A DNA stretch of 64,000 nucleotides from Shewanella woodyi ATCC 51908 (GTDB taxonomy: Bacteria; Pseudomonadota; Gammaproteobacteria; Enterobacterales; Shewanellaceae): contig NC_010506.1 in assembly GCF_000019525.1 (NCBI RefSeq), positions 2,418,001 to 2,482,000 of the forward strand. Direction: 5' to 3'. The position numbers were made by a program, and so were the translations under genes. Positions within the stretch are counted from its first letter, which is position 1; every line of letters starts with the position of its first letter. Below the pieces are notes generated by a model. The model searched no databases, was not told the DNA's origin, and worked only from the letters and a program-made list of their open reading frames with translations. This document shows, piece after piece, positions 58,001 through 64,000 of the stretch.

Positions 58001-58253
58001 ATTCAGTGTAAACCTAACTAAAAAGGTGGCAAAGAATGTTGTCTATGTTGATGCGTGTTGGTGGTACCCGAATCAGACCTCAATTGAGCAAGCATTATGT
58101 TCATCTGTCAACGCTCTGACTCATGGTGGAGCGGTAAACGGACAGATGGGAAGCAATAATCTACGTGGTTTTAGAGTGGCATTGAGTAAGGTTGAGCAGA
58201 CATTGCCTCAATCGGAGCTCAATGGTTCTTTAGCATCGGTGAACACACTATGA
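55086..58253 (+). CDS. BtrH-like domain fused to molybdopterin oxidoreductase
   Basis: A single 1055-residue frame with two parts. Residues 1-~340 are a BtrH-like acyltransferase (Cys14 in QHCETT, His126 in AAHYLSLYG, Asp142, AGTGGANFR). Residues ~355-1055 are a molybdopterin oxidoreductase of the DMSO-reductase family: a 4Fe-4S motif of Cys358, Cys361, Cys365 and Cys393, a likely Mo-ligand Cys485 (AHVCFYPRV), VLVWGSNKLQTH and a C-terminal MGD-binding domain. No Tat signal is present, so the enzyme is cytoplasmic. It may reduce or oxidise an acyl group held or moved by the BtrH part. Its stop overlaps the next start. Confidence 0.92.
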   Translation: MKLLNFTPQSGQHCETTTIRNMLAHEGAHLSEAMLFGLGEGLDFQHWVSQQPTAIPPILSGRVEPGRITHNLSKHLELDFNETVTESPSVALKHIESILNDGQVPGLKVDIYYLDYFTSNRHFAAHYLSLYGLEKERAYVVDTCQQGGANQLPIESLSHARDSQKGFMPSRNLSIHLASLSDLSLQFSEGVISSQTTQVLTQAIKNVATNLLQERGPLCGIQGLHTTAKEISNWHQHFDNPQESVASVGNFLRFAGTGGANFRLIYKAFLSECIDYLDCSIIKNSDSIFELIVAQWDSTIDHLLAFSNSGIEADLMKASQSFYEVANLEHEAMLQLINVENTPTRVAVSPIKDEKTICRMCHGGCGAIVTMENGIPKAIRGDSSNPISEGYFCAKGKASIELVNHPDRLMFPQKRVVKNGLVTFERISWEEALDEIATKVSQVKAQSGSKAISFAQGTDRNYQEWVFRLANAIGTPNVVGPAHVCFYPRVMSSILTFGGFTFSDYDGQPNTVLVWGSNKLQTHSDGVIGIKLAKAMKQGAQLIVVDPYETIAAKQAEIWLQIKPGTDGALALAMMKLIIEERWFDDEFVSDYTLGFEELADKLANHDINELAEETGLLVADIYRATRLYSSSLRATIETGTGVSQNSNSFDTLRSIYMLSALCGFLDKEGGDVIWEPMDVDGRRSFPRADLLPEENAGDRLGSDQHRILAMSGWATADALWRSILTAEPYKTECLIVFGSNLLTSYANQKDVHKALEELGFLVVCDMFMTPTAQMADIILPVSSWLERDQVVEFNAYIAPRRKLAQVAECKSDEEIILALAERLEVSEHFWPTLGQALDHKLANLSLDWASFSDKGVMLNSKKYRKYEQGGFATKSGKVNLFHHGLKQMGYSALPEYQQVDVTPQMVNAYPYILTSAHSRYFYNSEYHQLQSLAKHQEHALISMHVDAAKAEGLFQGDTVKVYTPENLDGVIFSVNLTKKVAKNVVYVDACWWYPNQTSIEQALCSSVNALTHGGAVNGQMGSNNLRGFRVALSKVEQTLPQSELNGSLASVNTL

Positions 58254-58960
58254 CGCAATTGATGAGCAATGAATCGAGAGTCCCTGAGACAGACAATGGA
58301 CAGCAGGGGGAGTATATCGCTGAGCAGTATAACTTGATGCAAAGAGATATTCGTGATCATGGATGGTTAAACGACAAGGTGGAGTTACTTATCAATGAAG
58401 GTGTTGTGAGTGGTGAGATATTAGAGGTCGGGATGGGACCTGGCTACTTAGGGCTTGAATGGCTAAAGATGGTGGGTAGAAAAGGGCACGTAACGGGCTT
58501 AGATATTGCTGCTGATATGGTCAACGTAGCACGACGAAATAGCGTTGAATATGGCCTTGAAGCAAGCACCACATATCAGGTGGGTGATGCATTGAAAATG
58601 CCGTTTGAGGACGAGAGTTTTAACCATGTTATTAGCTATGGATCACTGCATGAATGGAATATGCCCATGGAAGTGTTTAAAGAGATAGATAGAGTCATTC
58701 GACCTGGAGGACGTTACTGCGTCATTGATCTAAGGCGCGATCTTGACAGGCAGGAGATCTCTTTTATGCGCATGAATATTGCGACTGATATGCGAAAGGG
58801 GTTTATGAGTTCCGTTAAGGCTTCATATACCCGTGATGAGCTCATTAAGATGCTTTCTGGTTCGGTACTCGAAGGCGCGAAAATTCAAAACGTGCCTTTG
58901 GCTTTATGTGTGTCAGGCCAAAAGAGTCACAGTAAAAATTCAAGTAAGAACAAGCTGTAA
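58250..58960 (+). CDS. UbiE-type SAM-dependent methyltransferase
   Basis: A 236-residue class I methyltransferase with motif I ILEVGMGPGYLGLEW, acidic GLDIAADMV, VGDALKMPFEDESF and a post-III IRPGGRYCVIDL. It overlaps the fusion gene by four bases. Target atom unknown; it could be O-, N- or C-directed. Confidence 0.9.
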   Translation: MTQLMSNESRVPETDNGQQGEYIAEQYNLMQRDIRDHGWLNDKVELLINEGVVSGEILEVGMGPGYLGLEWLKMVGRKGHVTGLDIAADMVNVARRNSVEYGLEASTTYQVGDALKMPFEDESFNHVISYGSLHEWNMPMEVFKEIDRVIRPGGRYCVIDLRRDLDRQEISFMRMNIATDMRKGFMSSVKASYTRDELIKMLSGSVLEGAKIQNVPLALCVSGQKSHSKNSSKNKL

Positions 58961-58986
58961 CGGTAAGTTAACGAGGGGACGGTGTG

Positions 58987-59727
58987 ATGCTTAATTCAAC
59001 TTTGGGTGCCGATAATGGGGATATACCTTGTAAGTCACAGTGCCCTTTAGACACCAATTTGTATATAGGAACCATTGGTCAATCAGTTGAATTACCTTTC
59101 CTTGGTGGCTACATATTTGAAGATGCATGGCTGCAGATTGTCAATAAAATGAAATTGTTAAAGCAGACTGATGTCATTGGATATCTCACAGAGTTCTGCG
59201 GCAATGACGCCCTACCTAAGTGTGATTTTTCGGTAATAAATGGGATTAACCATATTGCTTTTTATCTTGGGGATTATGACACCAATGAACAAGTTCTGCA
59301 GTGGTACTCCTTTTTGCAAAATAAAGCTAAGTGTGGGGAGGAGATCACATCAGTCCTTATGGGGCCCTCATATATCTCTCCTAAACAATATGGAACCCAA
59401 GGGTGGTGGTACTCCTTGGTCTTTAAGGATGATTTTGTTATCGAGCTATTCTGTTGCCATCGCTTTGGCCAATGGCGTGATAAGAGTTCAAAGGAGAGGG
59501 TTGATTTGATGTCTCACTTAGCCTTTGAAGTTACTCAAATGGAAGCGGTCAAACCACTTATTGAAGGTTTAGAGCGCATTGAGAATCATCTTCAAGTCAT
59601 CGCGTATACCGAGCAAGATGAGATGGGTCATACCTATGGGCATGTTAGGAATAATCAAAGCAATAGAGTTATTGAGTTGGTTCATCAACTACCAATAGAA
59701 GATGGAGGACAGGGTGAGACAGTTTAA
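58987..59727 (+). CDS. VOC-superfamily protein
   Basis: A 246-residue protein with two beta-alpha-beta modules of the vicinal-oxygen-chelate type: NHIAFYL...VIELFC in the first half and SHLAFEV...RVIELVH in the second, giving a possible His/His/Glu metal site. The N-terminal 30 residues hold CKSQCP, outside the VOC modules. ATG 58987 fits a GAGGGG site better than the GTG three bases upstream. VOC enzymes include extradiol dioxygenases, isomerases and lyases; assignment by motif only. Confidence 0.62.
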   Translation: MLNSTLGADNGDIPCKSQCPLDTNLYIGTIGQSVELPFLGGYIFEDAWLQIVNKMKLLKQTDVIGYLTEFCGNDALPKCDFSVINGINHIAFYLGDYDTNEQVLQWYSFLQNKAKCGEEITSVLMGPSYISPKQYGTQGWWYSLVFKDDFVIELFCCHRFGQWRDKSSKERVDLMSHLAFEVTQMEAVKPLIEGLERIENHLQVIAYTEQDEMGHTYGHVRNNQSNRVIELVHQLPIEDGGQGETV

Positions 59728-59775
59728 CTACGTGATGTTTTTTTTCATTTTTCGAAAGCTTGAAGGCAATTACCT

Positions 59776-61134
59776 ATGAGTGACCAAGTTGGTATAACGA
59801 TCAATAAGCTCTCTGCAGTATTAAAACGTCGAATTGAGATTTCGAATGATGTAATGAGCACGCTCAGTTTAAGTCGTGATGAGTTCAAGTTGTGGCAGGA
59901 ACTGGCGCTGTTGAATAACGTCAAACATGCATGTTTGCACTCGCCTTTTTATCAAAACCATATTCCCAAGCAACTGGCTCAAGAGTTTATAAATGGTGAT
60001 TTGACCCGTTTTTCTAAACTGCCATTTACTACCCGGGATGATTTGATGAATCAATATCCATTAGGGCTATTATCAGTGCCAAAGGAGCAAGTAGTTCGCT
60101 TTAATGAGAGCTCTGGTACATCTAATGGCAAACCCATATCAGCATATTTTACCCAAAAAGATTGGCTTACTAATAACAATACTGTGGCCCACTTTCTCTC
60201 TTCGGTTCTGACTTCTAAAGACTGTGTGGCGCTTGCTGTTCCCTACGAACTAGCAGGTATTGGGCAAGATTTAGATCGTTCAATAGAGTTATTAAATTGC
60301 TCTGTTGTTGCACTGGGAGCATTAACGAAGTTTTGCCCGCCTGAGCGGATGGTCAATATATTAAAAACTGCTGGGGTTACAACACTTATCTGTTCAGGAA
60401 CGCGAGCTCTCTATTTAGCTGATGTTGCCAAGGAGCAAGGGATATGTCCCAAGTCTGAGTTAAAGGTAGACAAAATACTGTTTGCTGGTGAAGGGGCATC
60501 AAAAGCGAAGCGTCGATTGTTAGAGGAAACATGGGGGGCAAAAGTGTATGCCATGTATGGCATGACGGAAACAAATACTTTGGCCATGTTCTGTACTGAA
60601 AACAGACTTCACTTGATTGAAAACCGTAACTATTTCGAAGTAATTAATCCGACAACTGGCTCTTTGCAGGAACGAGGTGAAAAAGGGGAGTTAGTGGTGA
60701 CATCACTCAGTTCAGAAGCGATGCCACTAATACGTTATCGGACAGGAGATTTTTGTACGATTGATGACTTGCCATGCCGATGTGGTAGCCCATTTAGAGT
60801 GTTAAATCATATGGGGCGTACAACTGATTTGATTATGGTTGGTAGTAAGCCTATCAGTCAGTTGCAATTAGAAGATGCAATCATGATGCATCTGCCTTCG
60901 TCACCATACTATTTCAGCTTTAAAGCAAAGAGTGACAAATTGTTGATAGGGCTAACTTCCAACAACATTCTGGATACTGTTCATAGCAATATCGCGCATG
61001 AGATTCTTCGACGATTCGAGGTCTCTGTTGAGTTTACATCGATAGCAAAAGAGAAGTTTGTACACGCTTTAAGAACTGCCGCAAAACCAACGATGAATAA
61101 CTTTTTGTTAGATGATGAAGATGCCAATGAGTGA
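59776..61134 (+). CDS. PaaK-like adenylate-forming enzyme 2
   Basis: A 452-residue paralogue of the enzyme at 50641: ESSGTSNGKP, GEGASKAKR, YAMYGMTETN, IRYRTGDFCTI and PCRCGSPFR. The two differ enough to suggest different acid substrates. It overlaps the ferredoxin start by eight bases. Confidence 0.9.
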   Translation: MSDQVGITINKLSAVLKRRIEISNDVMSTLSLSRDEFKLWQELALLNNVKHACLHSPFYQNHIPKQLAQEFINGDLTRFSKLPFTTRDDLMNQYPLGLLSVPKEQVVRFNESSGTSNGKPISAYFTQKDWLTNNNTVAHFLSSVLTSKDCVALAVPYELAGIGQDLDRSIELLNCSVVALGALTKFCPPERMVNILKTAGVTTLICSGTRALYLADVAKEQGICPKSELKVDKILFAGEGASKAKRRLLEETWGAKVYAMYGMTETNTLAMFCTENRLHLIENRNYFEVINPTTGSLQERGEKGELVVTSLSSEAMPLIRYRTGDFCTIDDLPCRCGSPFRVLNHMGRTTDLIMVGSKPISQLQLEDAIMMHLPSSPYYFSFKAKSDKLLIGLTSNNILDTVHSNIAHEILRRFEVSVEFTSIAKEKFVHALRTAAKPTMNNFLLDDEDANE

Positions 61135-61372
61135 TGATGATTTTGAAATATATCCAGAAAATGTACCTGGCAAATACTTCGTTAAGAACCTATGTATCGA
61201 TTGCCAATTATGTGCGGATATTGCTCCGAAGAACTTTGCCTGTAACGAAGATGAAGAGTACCACTATGTAATAAAGCAACCAGAAAATGCTGAAGAAGAA
61301 GCTCAAGTTATTGAAGCACTTGAGTATTGCCCAACAGAAAGTATAGATATTTTTAACGATGAGATTGAATAA
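61127..61372 (+). CDS. Small ferredoxin (single cluster)
   Basis: An 81-residue acidic ferredoxin: CIDCQLC with a fourth Cys in EYCPTE, giving one 4Fe-4S cluster. The frame opens at 61112; ATG 61127 overlaps the PaaK stop and gives a typical N-terminus (MSDDDFEIYPE), although the ribosome site is weak. It is the natural electron partner for the molybdoenzyme or the radical SAM proteins of the locus. Confidence 0.88.
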   Translation: MSDDDFEIYPENVPGKYFVKNLCIDCQLCADIAPKNFACNEDEEYHYVIKQPENAEEEAQVIEALEYCPTESIDIFNDEIE

Positions 61373-61401
61373 TTCCATTAGTTAAAATGAGTAGGAGTAT
61401 C

Positions 61402-62934
61402 ATGGAAACTAGATCCCAAACATCAGACAATGGTGATATCACTGACACTGGAAAGTCTGCCTGCCCAGTTGAAAATTCAACTGCGGAATTAACTCATAAC
61501 TCTGAAAAAGAGCTTCGAAATGCTCTGGGAAAAATAGCGGAAAGCTATGATGAACTTCATAATATATCTGTTATTCAACAAGCAAAAAATTACTATCAAC
61601 TGCCTTTAGGGTCTTACAACTCAACAATTAAAGCTATTTTTCAATCCGCAGAGGTCGCACTTCAGAATCTGATAAGACTAACTAGATTAGCAAGCTGTAA
61701 GATAGCTCAAGATGATATAAATAGCGCGATGAAGTATGTGAAATGGAGCCGAGGCTTTCATCAGTTACTTGAGAGTTTAGGTTCTGCAGCATTTAATATT
61801 CAAACCTACTTTCCCGCTCAATGTGTGCAACGTACTGCTAGGTTCAGTATTAAGGATTCTCCCACACTCAAGGAGTATGTGTTTGTTGTCTCTGAATTTG
61901 AATCAATATTTGAGGCCAAGTTCCTATCAAAAACAGAAAAAAATAACCTTCTAAATACTATTGGTTTAACTAGCCATGAAGATGTTGTTTACTCCATTGT
62001 GCACAGTTTACGCATCTTGGTTCATGATGCTGTGAAGTGGGAGTCGGATTTAACTGACGTCATGGTTGAGCCAGGTTTACCTCCCTATAATGAGCTAGTT
62101 GCCACAGAGCTTCTAAAAACAGCTATCGATACCGCGAATTTAGAAGCGGAAACCTACTATCCAATGTTTGTTGCACTCCATCAAATTCCTGAAATTCTTA
62201 GTGCTGAAGTCAATGATCATACAGAGAGAGCGATACTGTATGTAAGATCTGAAGAGCTCTCGTTGGCTCAAGAGCAGCTATCAATGAGTGTCAAATTGAT
62301 GGAGCCTCTCGTTAAAGCACAAACCGTTATGGTTGATTGCTTAGCAACGGGTGAATATCACTATTTACGAGAAAACTTAGGACCGGCTAGTGGAATGCAC
62401 TCACTGGCTATTCGGCAACATATGTTCAGGGATCTATTTTGTAGCTTTTGGAAAGAGCTTGAGCTGTGGATCACAAAAGGCGGAGGTTCTTTAGAGAGTA
62501 AGTTGAATGAGATATGTCTAGCTCGCCACAGTGACAGTAGCAATGGTGAAAGTTATGCACTAATCAATACCGCTATTCAATTACATCAATCATTTCAAAA
62601 ATGGCGACATGAGCACTTGAATATGCCAAGAAATTGCCTGGGTAGCGGGGGAACCAAATCTATGATTGGTATCCCTGACGGGCTTGATATGGTGAAGAAA
62701 ATGCGAGATGCATCGAATACATTCCCTTCATTGAAGCTGTTTTATGAAGCGATGAATTTAAAGCTTACCAGTCAGGAGCAAGATGCTCTATTAACGGCAC
62801 ATCACCTTGCTGATATGTCACTTGATAGTCAGTTAATTGAACTAACTGGACATGTTACTCGTGAAGTGTTTCCTGAAGTTCAGAAAAAAGATGTCTGTCC
62901 ATTCAGGTCTAGCCACCCTGTGAGAAAACCATGA
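61402..62934 (+). CDS. TDO/PrnB-like heme-dependent aromatic oxygenase
   Basis: A 510-residue protein whose C-terminal half (~250-440) carries the tryptophan 2,3-dioxygenase superfamily marks: LGPASGMHSLAIR, then WRHEHLNMPRN with the likely heme-ligand His405 and a GGTKSMIGIP stretch matching the GTGGS loop. The N-terminal half (~60-180) looks like a degenerate copy of the same helical unit without the heme motif. ATG 61402 has AGGAG four bases upstream. The superfamily includes TDO, IDO, PrnB and tyrosine hydroxylases such as LmbB2, so a ring oxidation is likely. Confidence 0.75.
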   Translation: METRSQTSDNGDITDTGKSACPVENSTAELTHNSEKELRNALGKIAESYDELHNISVIQQAKNYYQLPLGSYNSTIKAIFQSAEVALQNLIRLTRLASCKIAQDDINSAMKYVKWSRGFHQLLESLGSAAFNIQTYFPAQCVQRTARFSIKDSPTLKEYVFVVSEFESIFEAKFLSKTEKNNLLNTIGLTSHEDVVYSIVHSLRILVHDAVKWESDLTDVMVEPGLPPYNELVATELLKTAIDTANLEAETYYPMFVALHQIPEILSAEVNDHTERAILYVRSEELSLAQEQLSMSVKLMEPLVKAQTVMVDCLATGEYHYLRENLGPASGMHSLAIRQHMFRDLFCSFWKELELWITKGGGSLESKLNEICLARHSDSSNGESYALINTAIQLHQSFQKWRHEHLNMPRNCLGSGGTKSMIGIPDGLDMVKKMRDASNTFPSLKLFYEAMNLKLTSQEQDALLTAHHLADMSLDSQLIELTGHVTREVFPEVQKKDVCPFRSSHPVRKP

Positions 62935-64000
62935 ATAAAACAATTCCCAAATTAGAAGCTATGGATGATTTTTGTACTCTAGATTACAAACTTCAGTTAT
63001 GTCGTTCAGCCGCTAAAGGTGCTTGGACTGGTGCTCGATATATCGAAAGCCTCAAAGATGGCAGACAAGTTTGGTATGACGGAGAGGTCATAGATGTGAC
63101 TCGCCACCCTTCGTTTCAGGGGCTGCTTATGGCTCTAGCTGAGCTTTATGATAAGCAGAGGCTTGAGAACAATAGTGCTGATATGTTGACTGAACTAGAT
63201 GATGGAAGTTTGCAGGTAAGTGCCTCTTACATAGTACCTTCTACTCGTGAAGAGCTTGATAAAAAGTGGCGTAATAGCCATAAGTGGATGCAATTAAGTT
63301 ATGGACAGCTGCCACGAGTTCCCGACTTTATGGCCAATGTAGTGGTGGGGTTGTATGACTTTCGTCATGAGTTAGGAAAGGTTGATCCTCAGTTTGAGAA
63401 AAATGCAGAGGATTATTACCACTATTGTAGAGAACATGACATCTGTTTGACCCATGCGTTGGGAGATCCACAAATTGACCGTTCAGCTAGTCCTGTTGAA
63501 AATCCAGATCATGCTTTGAGAGTGGTTAAAAGGACGAAAGAGGGAATTGTCGTTCATGGAGCTAAGCAACTCGCAACTTTGGCACCTTACTGTCATGAAG
63601 CTTTGATCTATCTCTCTCCTGCTTTTTATATGCGCGAGTCGCCTGAATTCGTTGCTTGGTTTAGTGTTCCAATGAATGCTCCAGGTTTGAAGTTTTTATG
63701 TCGAGAATCACACGTTGGCACAAGTAATGGGTTTAGACACGCTTTCTCGCAATCATATGATGAACAAGATTCGATGCTGTTCTTTGACCATGTCTTTATT
63801 CCGATGAATAGAGTCTTTTTACTGGAAAATACCGAAGTGGCAGCCAAAGGCTTTCATGAATTAAATAAGTGGTCTTTATATGTTGGTCAAATCCGTTTCT
63901 ATCACAGGCTACGAACATTTCTTGGTGTGACATCTTTGGTTGCTAAATCCATCGGTGTAGATGGATTTCGTGAAATTATGAATCGGGTCGGTGAGCTCAC
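62931..64000 (+). CDS. HpaB/PvcC-like flavin monooxygenase (3' partial)
   Basis: An open frame from ATG 62931, coupled by ATGA to the previous stop and running off the right edge (356 complete codons). It shows the acyl-CoA-dehydrogenase-like fold of 4-hydroxyphenylacetate 3-hydroxylase: GARYIESLKDGRQVWYDGE at the N-terminus, THALGDPQIDR, a mid-part GIVVHGAKQLATLAPY and a FDHVFIPMNRVF segment. Such enzymes ortho-hydroxylate phenols using FADH2 from a separate reductase, which would lie outside the window. Confidence 0.9.
   Translation, partial: MNKTIPKLEAMDDFCTLDYKLQLCRSAAKGAWTGARYIESLKDGRQVWYDGEVIDVTRHPSFQGLLMALAELYDKQRLENNSADMLTELDDGSLQVSASYIVPSTREELDKKWRNSHKWMQLSYGQLPRVPDFMANVVVGLYDFRHELGKVDPQFEKNAEDYYHYCREHDICLTHALGDPQIDRSASPVENPDHALRVVKRTKEGIVVHGAKQLATLAPYCHEALIYLSPAFYMRESPEFVAWFSVPMNAPGLKFLCRESHVGTSNGFRHAFSQSYDEQDSMLFFDHVFIPMNRVFLLENTEVAAKGFHELNKWSLYVGQIRFYHRLRTFLGVTSLVAKSIGVDGFREIMNRVGEL

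Noticed and set aside
60028..60045. A further match to the operator box (ACTACCCGGG) inside the second PaaK-like gene
   Set aside because: It lies in coding sequence at the conserved PFTTRDDL segment, shared by the protein family, and matches only the left half; taken as chance.
30983..64000. Search for an acyl or peptidyl carrier protein or a short precursor peptide
   Set aside because: No small frame with a DSL-type phosphopantetheine motif or leader/core layout was found between genes; gaps are short or AT-rich without a ribosome site and frame.
1..64000. tRNA or rRNA genes, CRISPR arrays, insertion sequences
   Set aside because: No cloverleaf, repeat-spacer pattern, transposase frame or flanking inverted repeats were seen by eye; a covariance-model search was not possible.

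Overview
The window reads as chromosome of a marine gammaproteobacterium, most likely a Shewanella. The reasons are the housekeeping order metG / mrp-udk / pabC-mltG-tmk-holB-pilZ-tatD, an exported ATP-dependent DNA ligase of the Lig E type, a CheR/CheB/hybrid-kinase block, and moderately AT-rich coding sequence. The genus is inferred from gene content and order; no database was searched.

Bases 1-31,000 are ordinary core or near-core genome. At the left edge is a signalling block: a 5'-truncated GAF/histidine kinase/triple-receiver protein, a CheR methyltransferase, a CheB methylesterase without receiver, and a receiver/histidine kinase. Next come a MocR regulator divergent from a LysE exporter and a PhzF-like isomerase, then mixed single genes (methyltransferase, alpha/beta hydrolase, FKBP, GST, trhO, yegD, creA, a P-loop kinase). 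The replication/translation run around metG-mrp-udk and pabC-to-tatD follows, then rsmF, a SpmA/SpmB-like membrane protein, an outer-membrane barrel, dgkA and the exported ligase.

Bases ~30,790-64,000 (running off the right edge) hold a large specialised-metabolism locus without any visible NRPS, PKS or carrier protein. A LuxR-type regulator sits at its left end. A leftward arm (52,008 to 31,531) encodes a PaaK-like adenylating enzyme, four nitrilase-family proteins of which three have lost catalytic residues, an archaeal-type (MfnA-like) PLP decarboxylase, two methyltransferases, an ABC-2 exporter, a HemN-like radical SAM enzyme, a B12-type radical SAM enzyme and a BtrH-like acyltransferase. 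It continues into a sugar/phospho-group set: class II aldolase, tandem nucleotidyltransferase, GT2, GDPD-like protein, a GT-C/uridine-kinase-like fusion and a HAD phosphatase. A rightward arm (52,339 to the edge) encodes a second BtrH-like protein, a TrpB2-like PLP enzyme, a BtrH-molybdopterin-oxidoreductase fusion of 1055 residues, a methyltransferase, a VOC protein, a second PaaK-like enzyme, a ferredoxin, a TDO/PrnB-like heme oxygenase and an HpaB/PvcC-like flavin monooxygenase.

Related GC-rich boxes of about 18 bp (ACTACCC... type) lie in four intergenic regions of this locus: before luxR, between the divergent arms, before trpB2-like, and before the aldolase sub-operon. At the last two, a -10-like hexamer lies about 31 bp from the box centre. 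I infer that these are operators of one regulon, perhaps of the LuxR protein. My best reading is a pathway that builds a modified aromatic amine or amino acid from CoA/AMP-activated acids, with acyl transfer by BtrH-like proteins and export by the ABC transporter. The product cannot be deduced from sequence alone.
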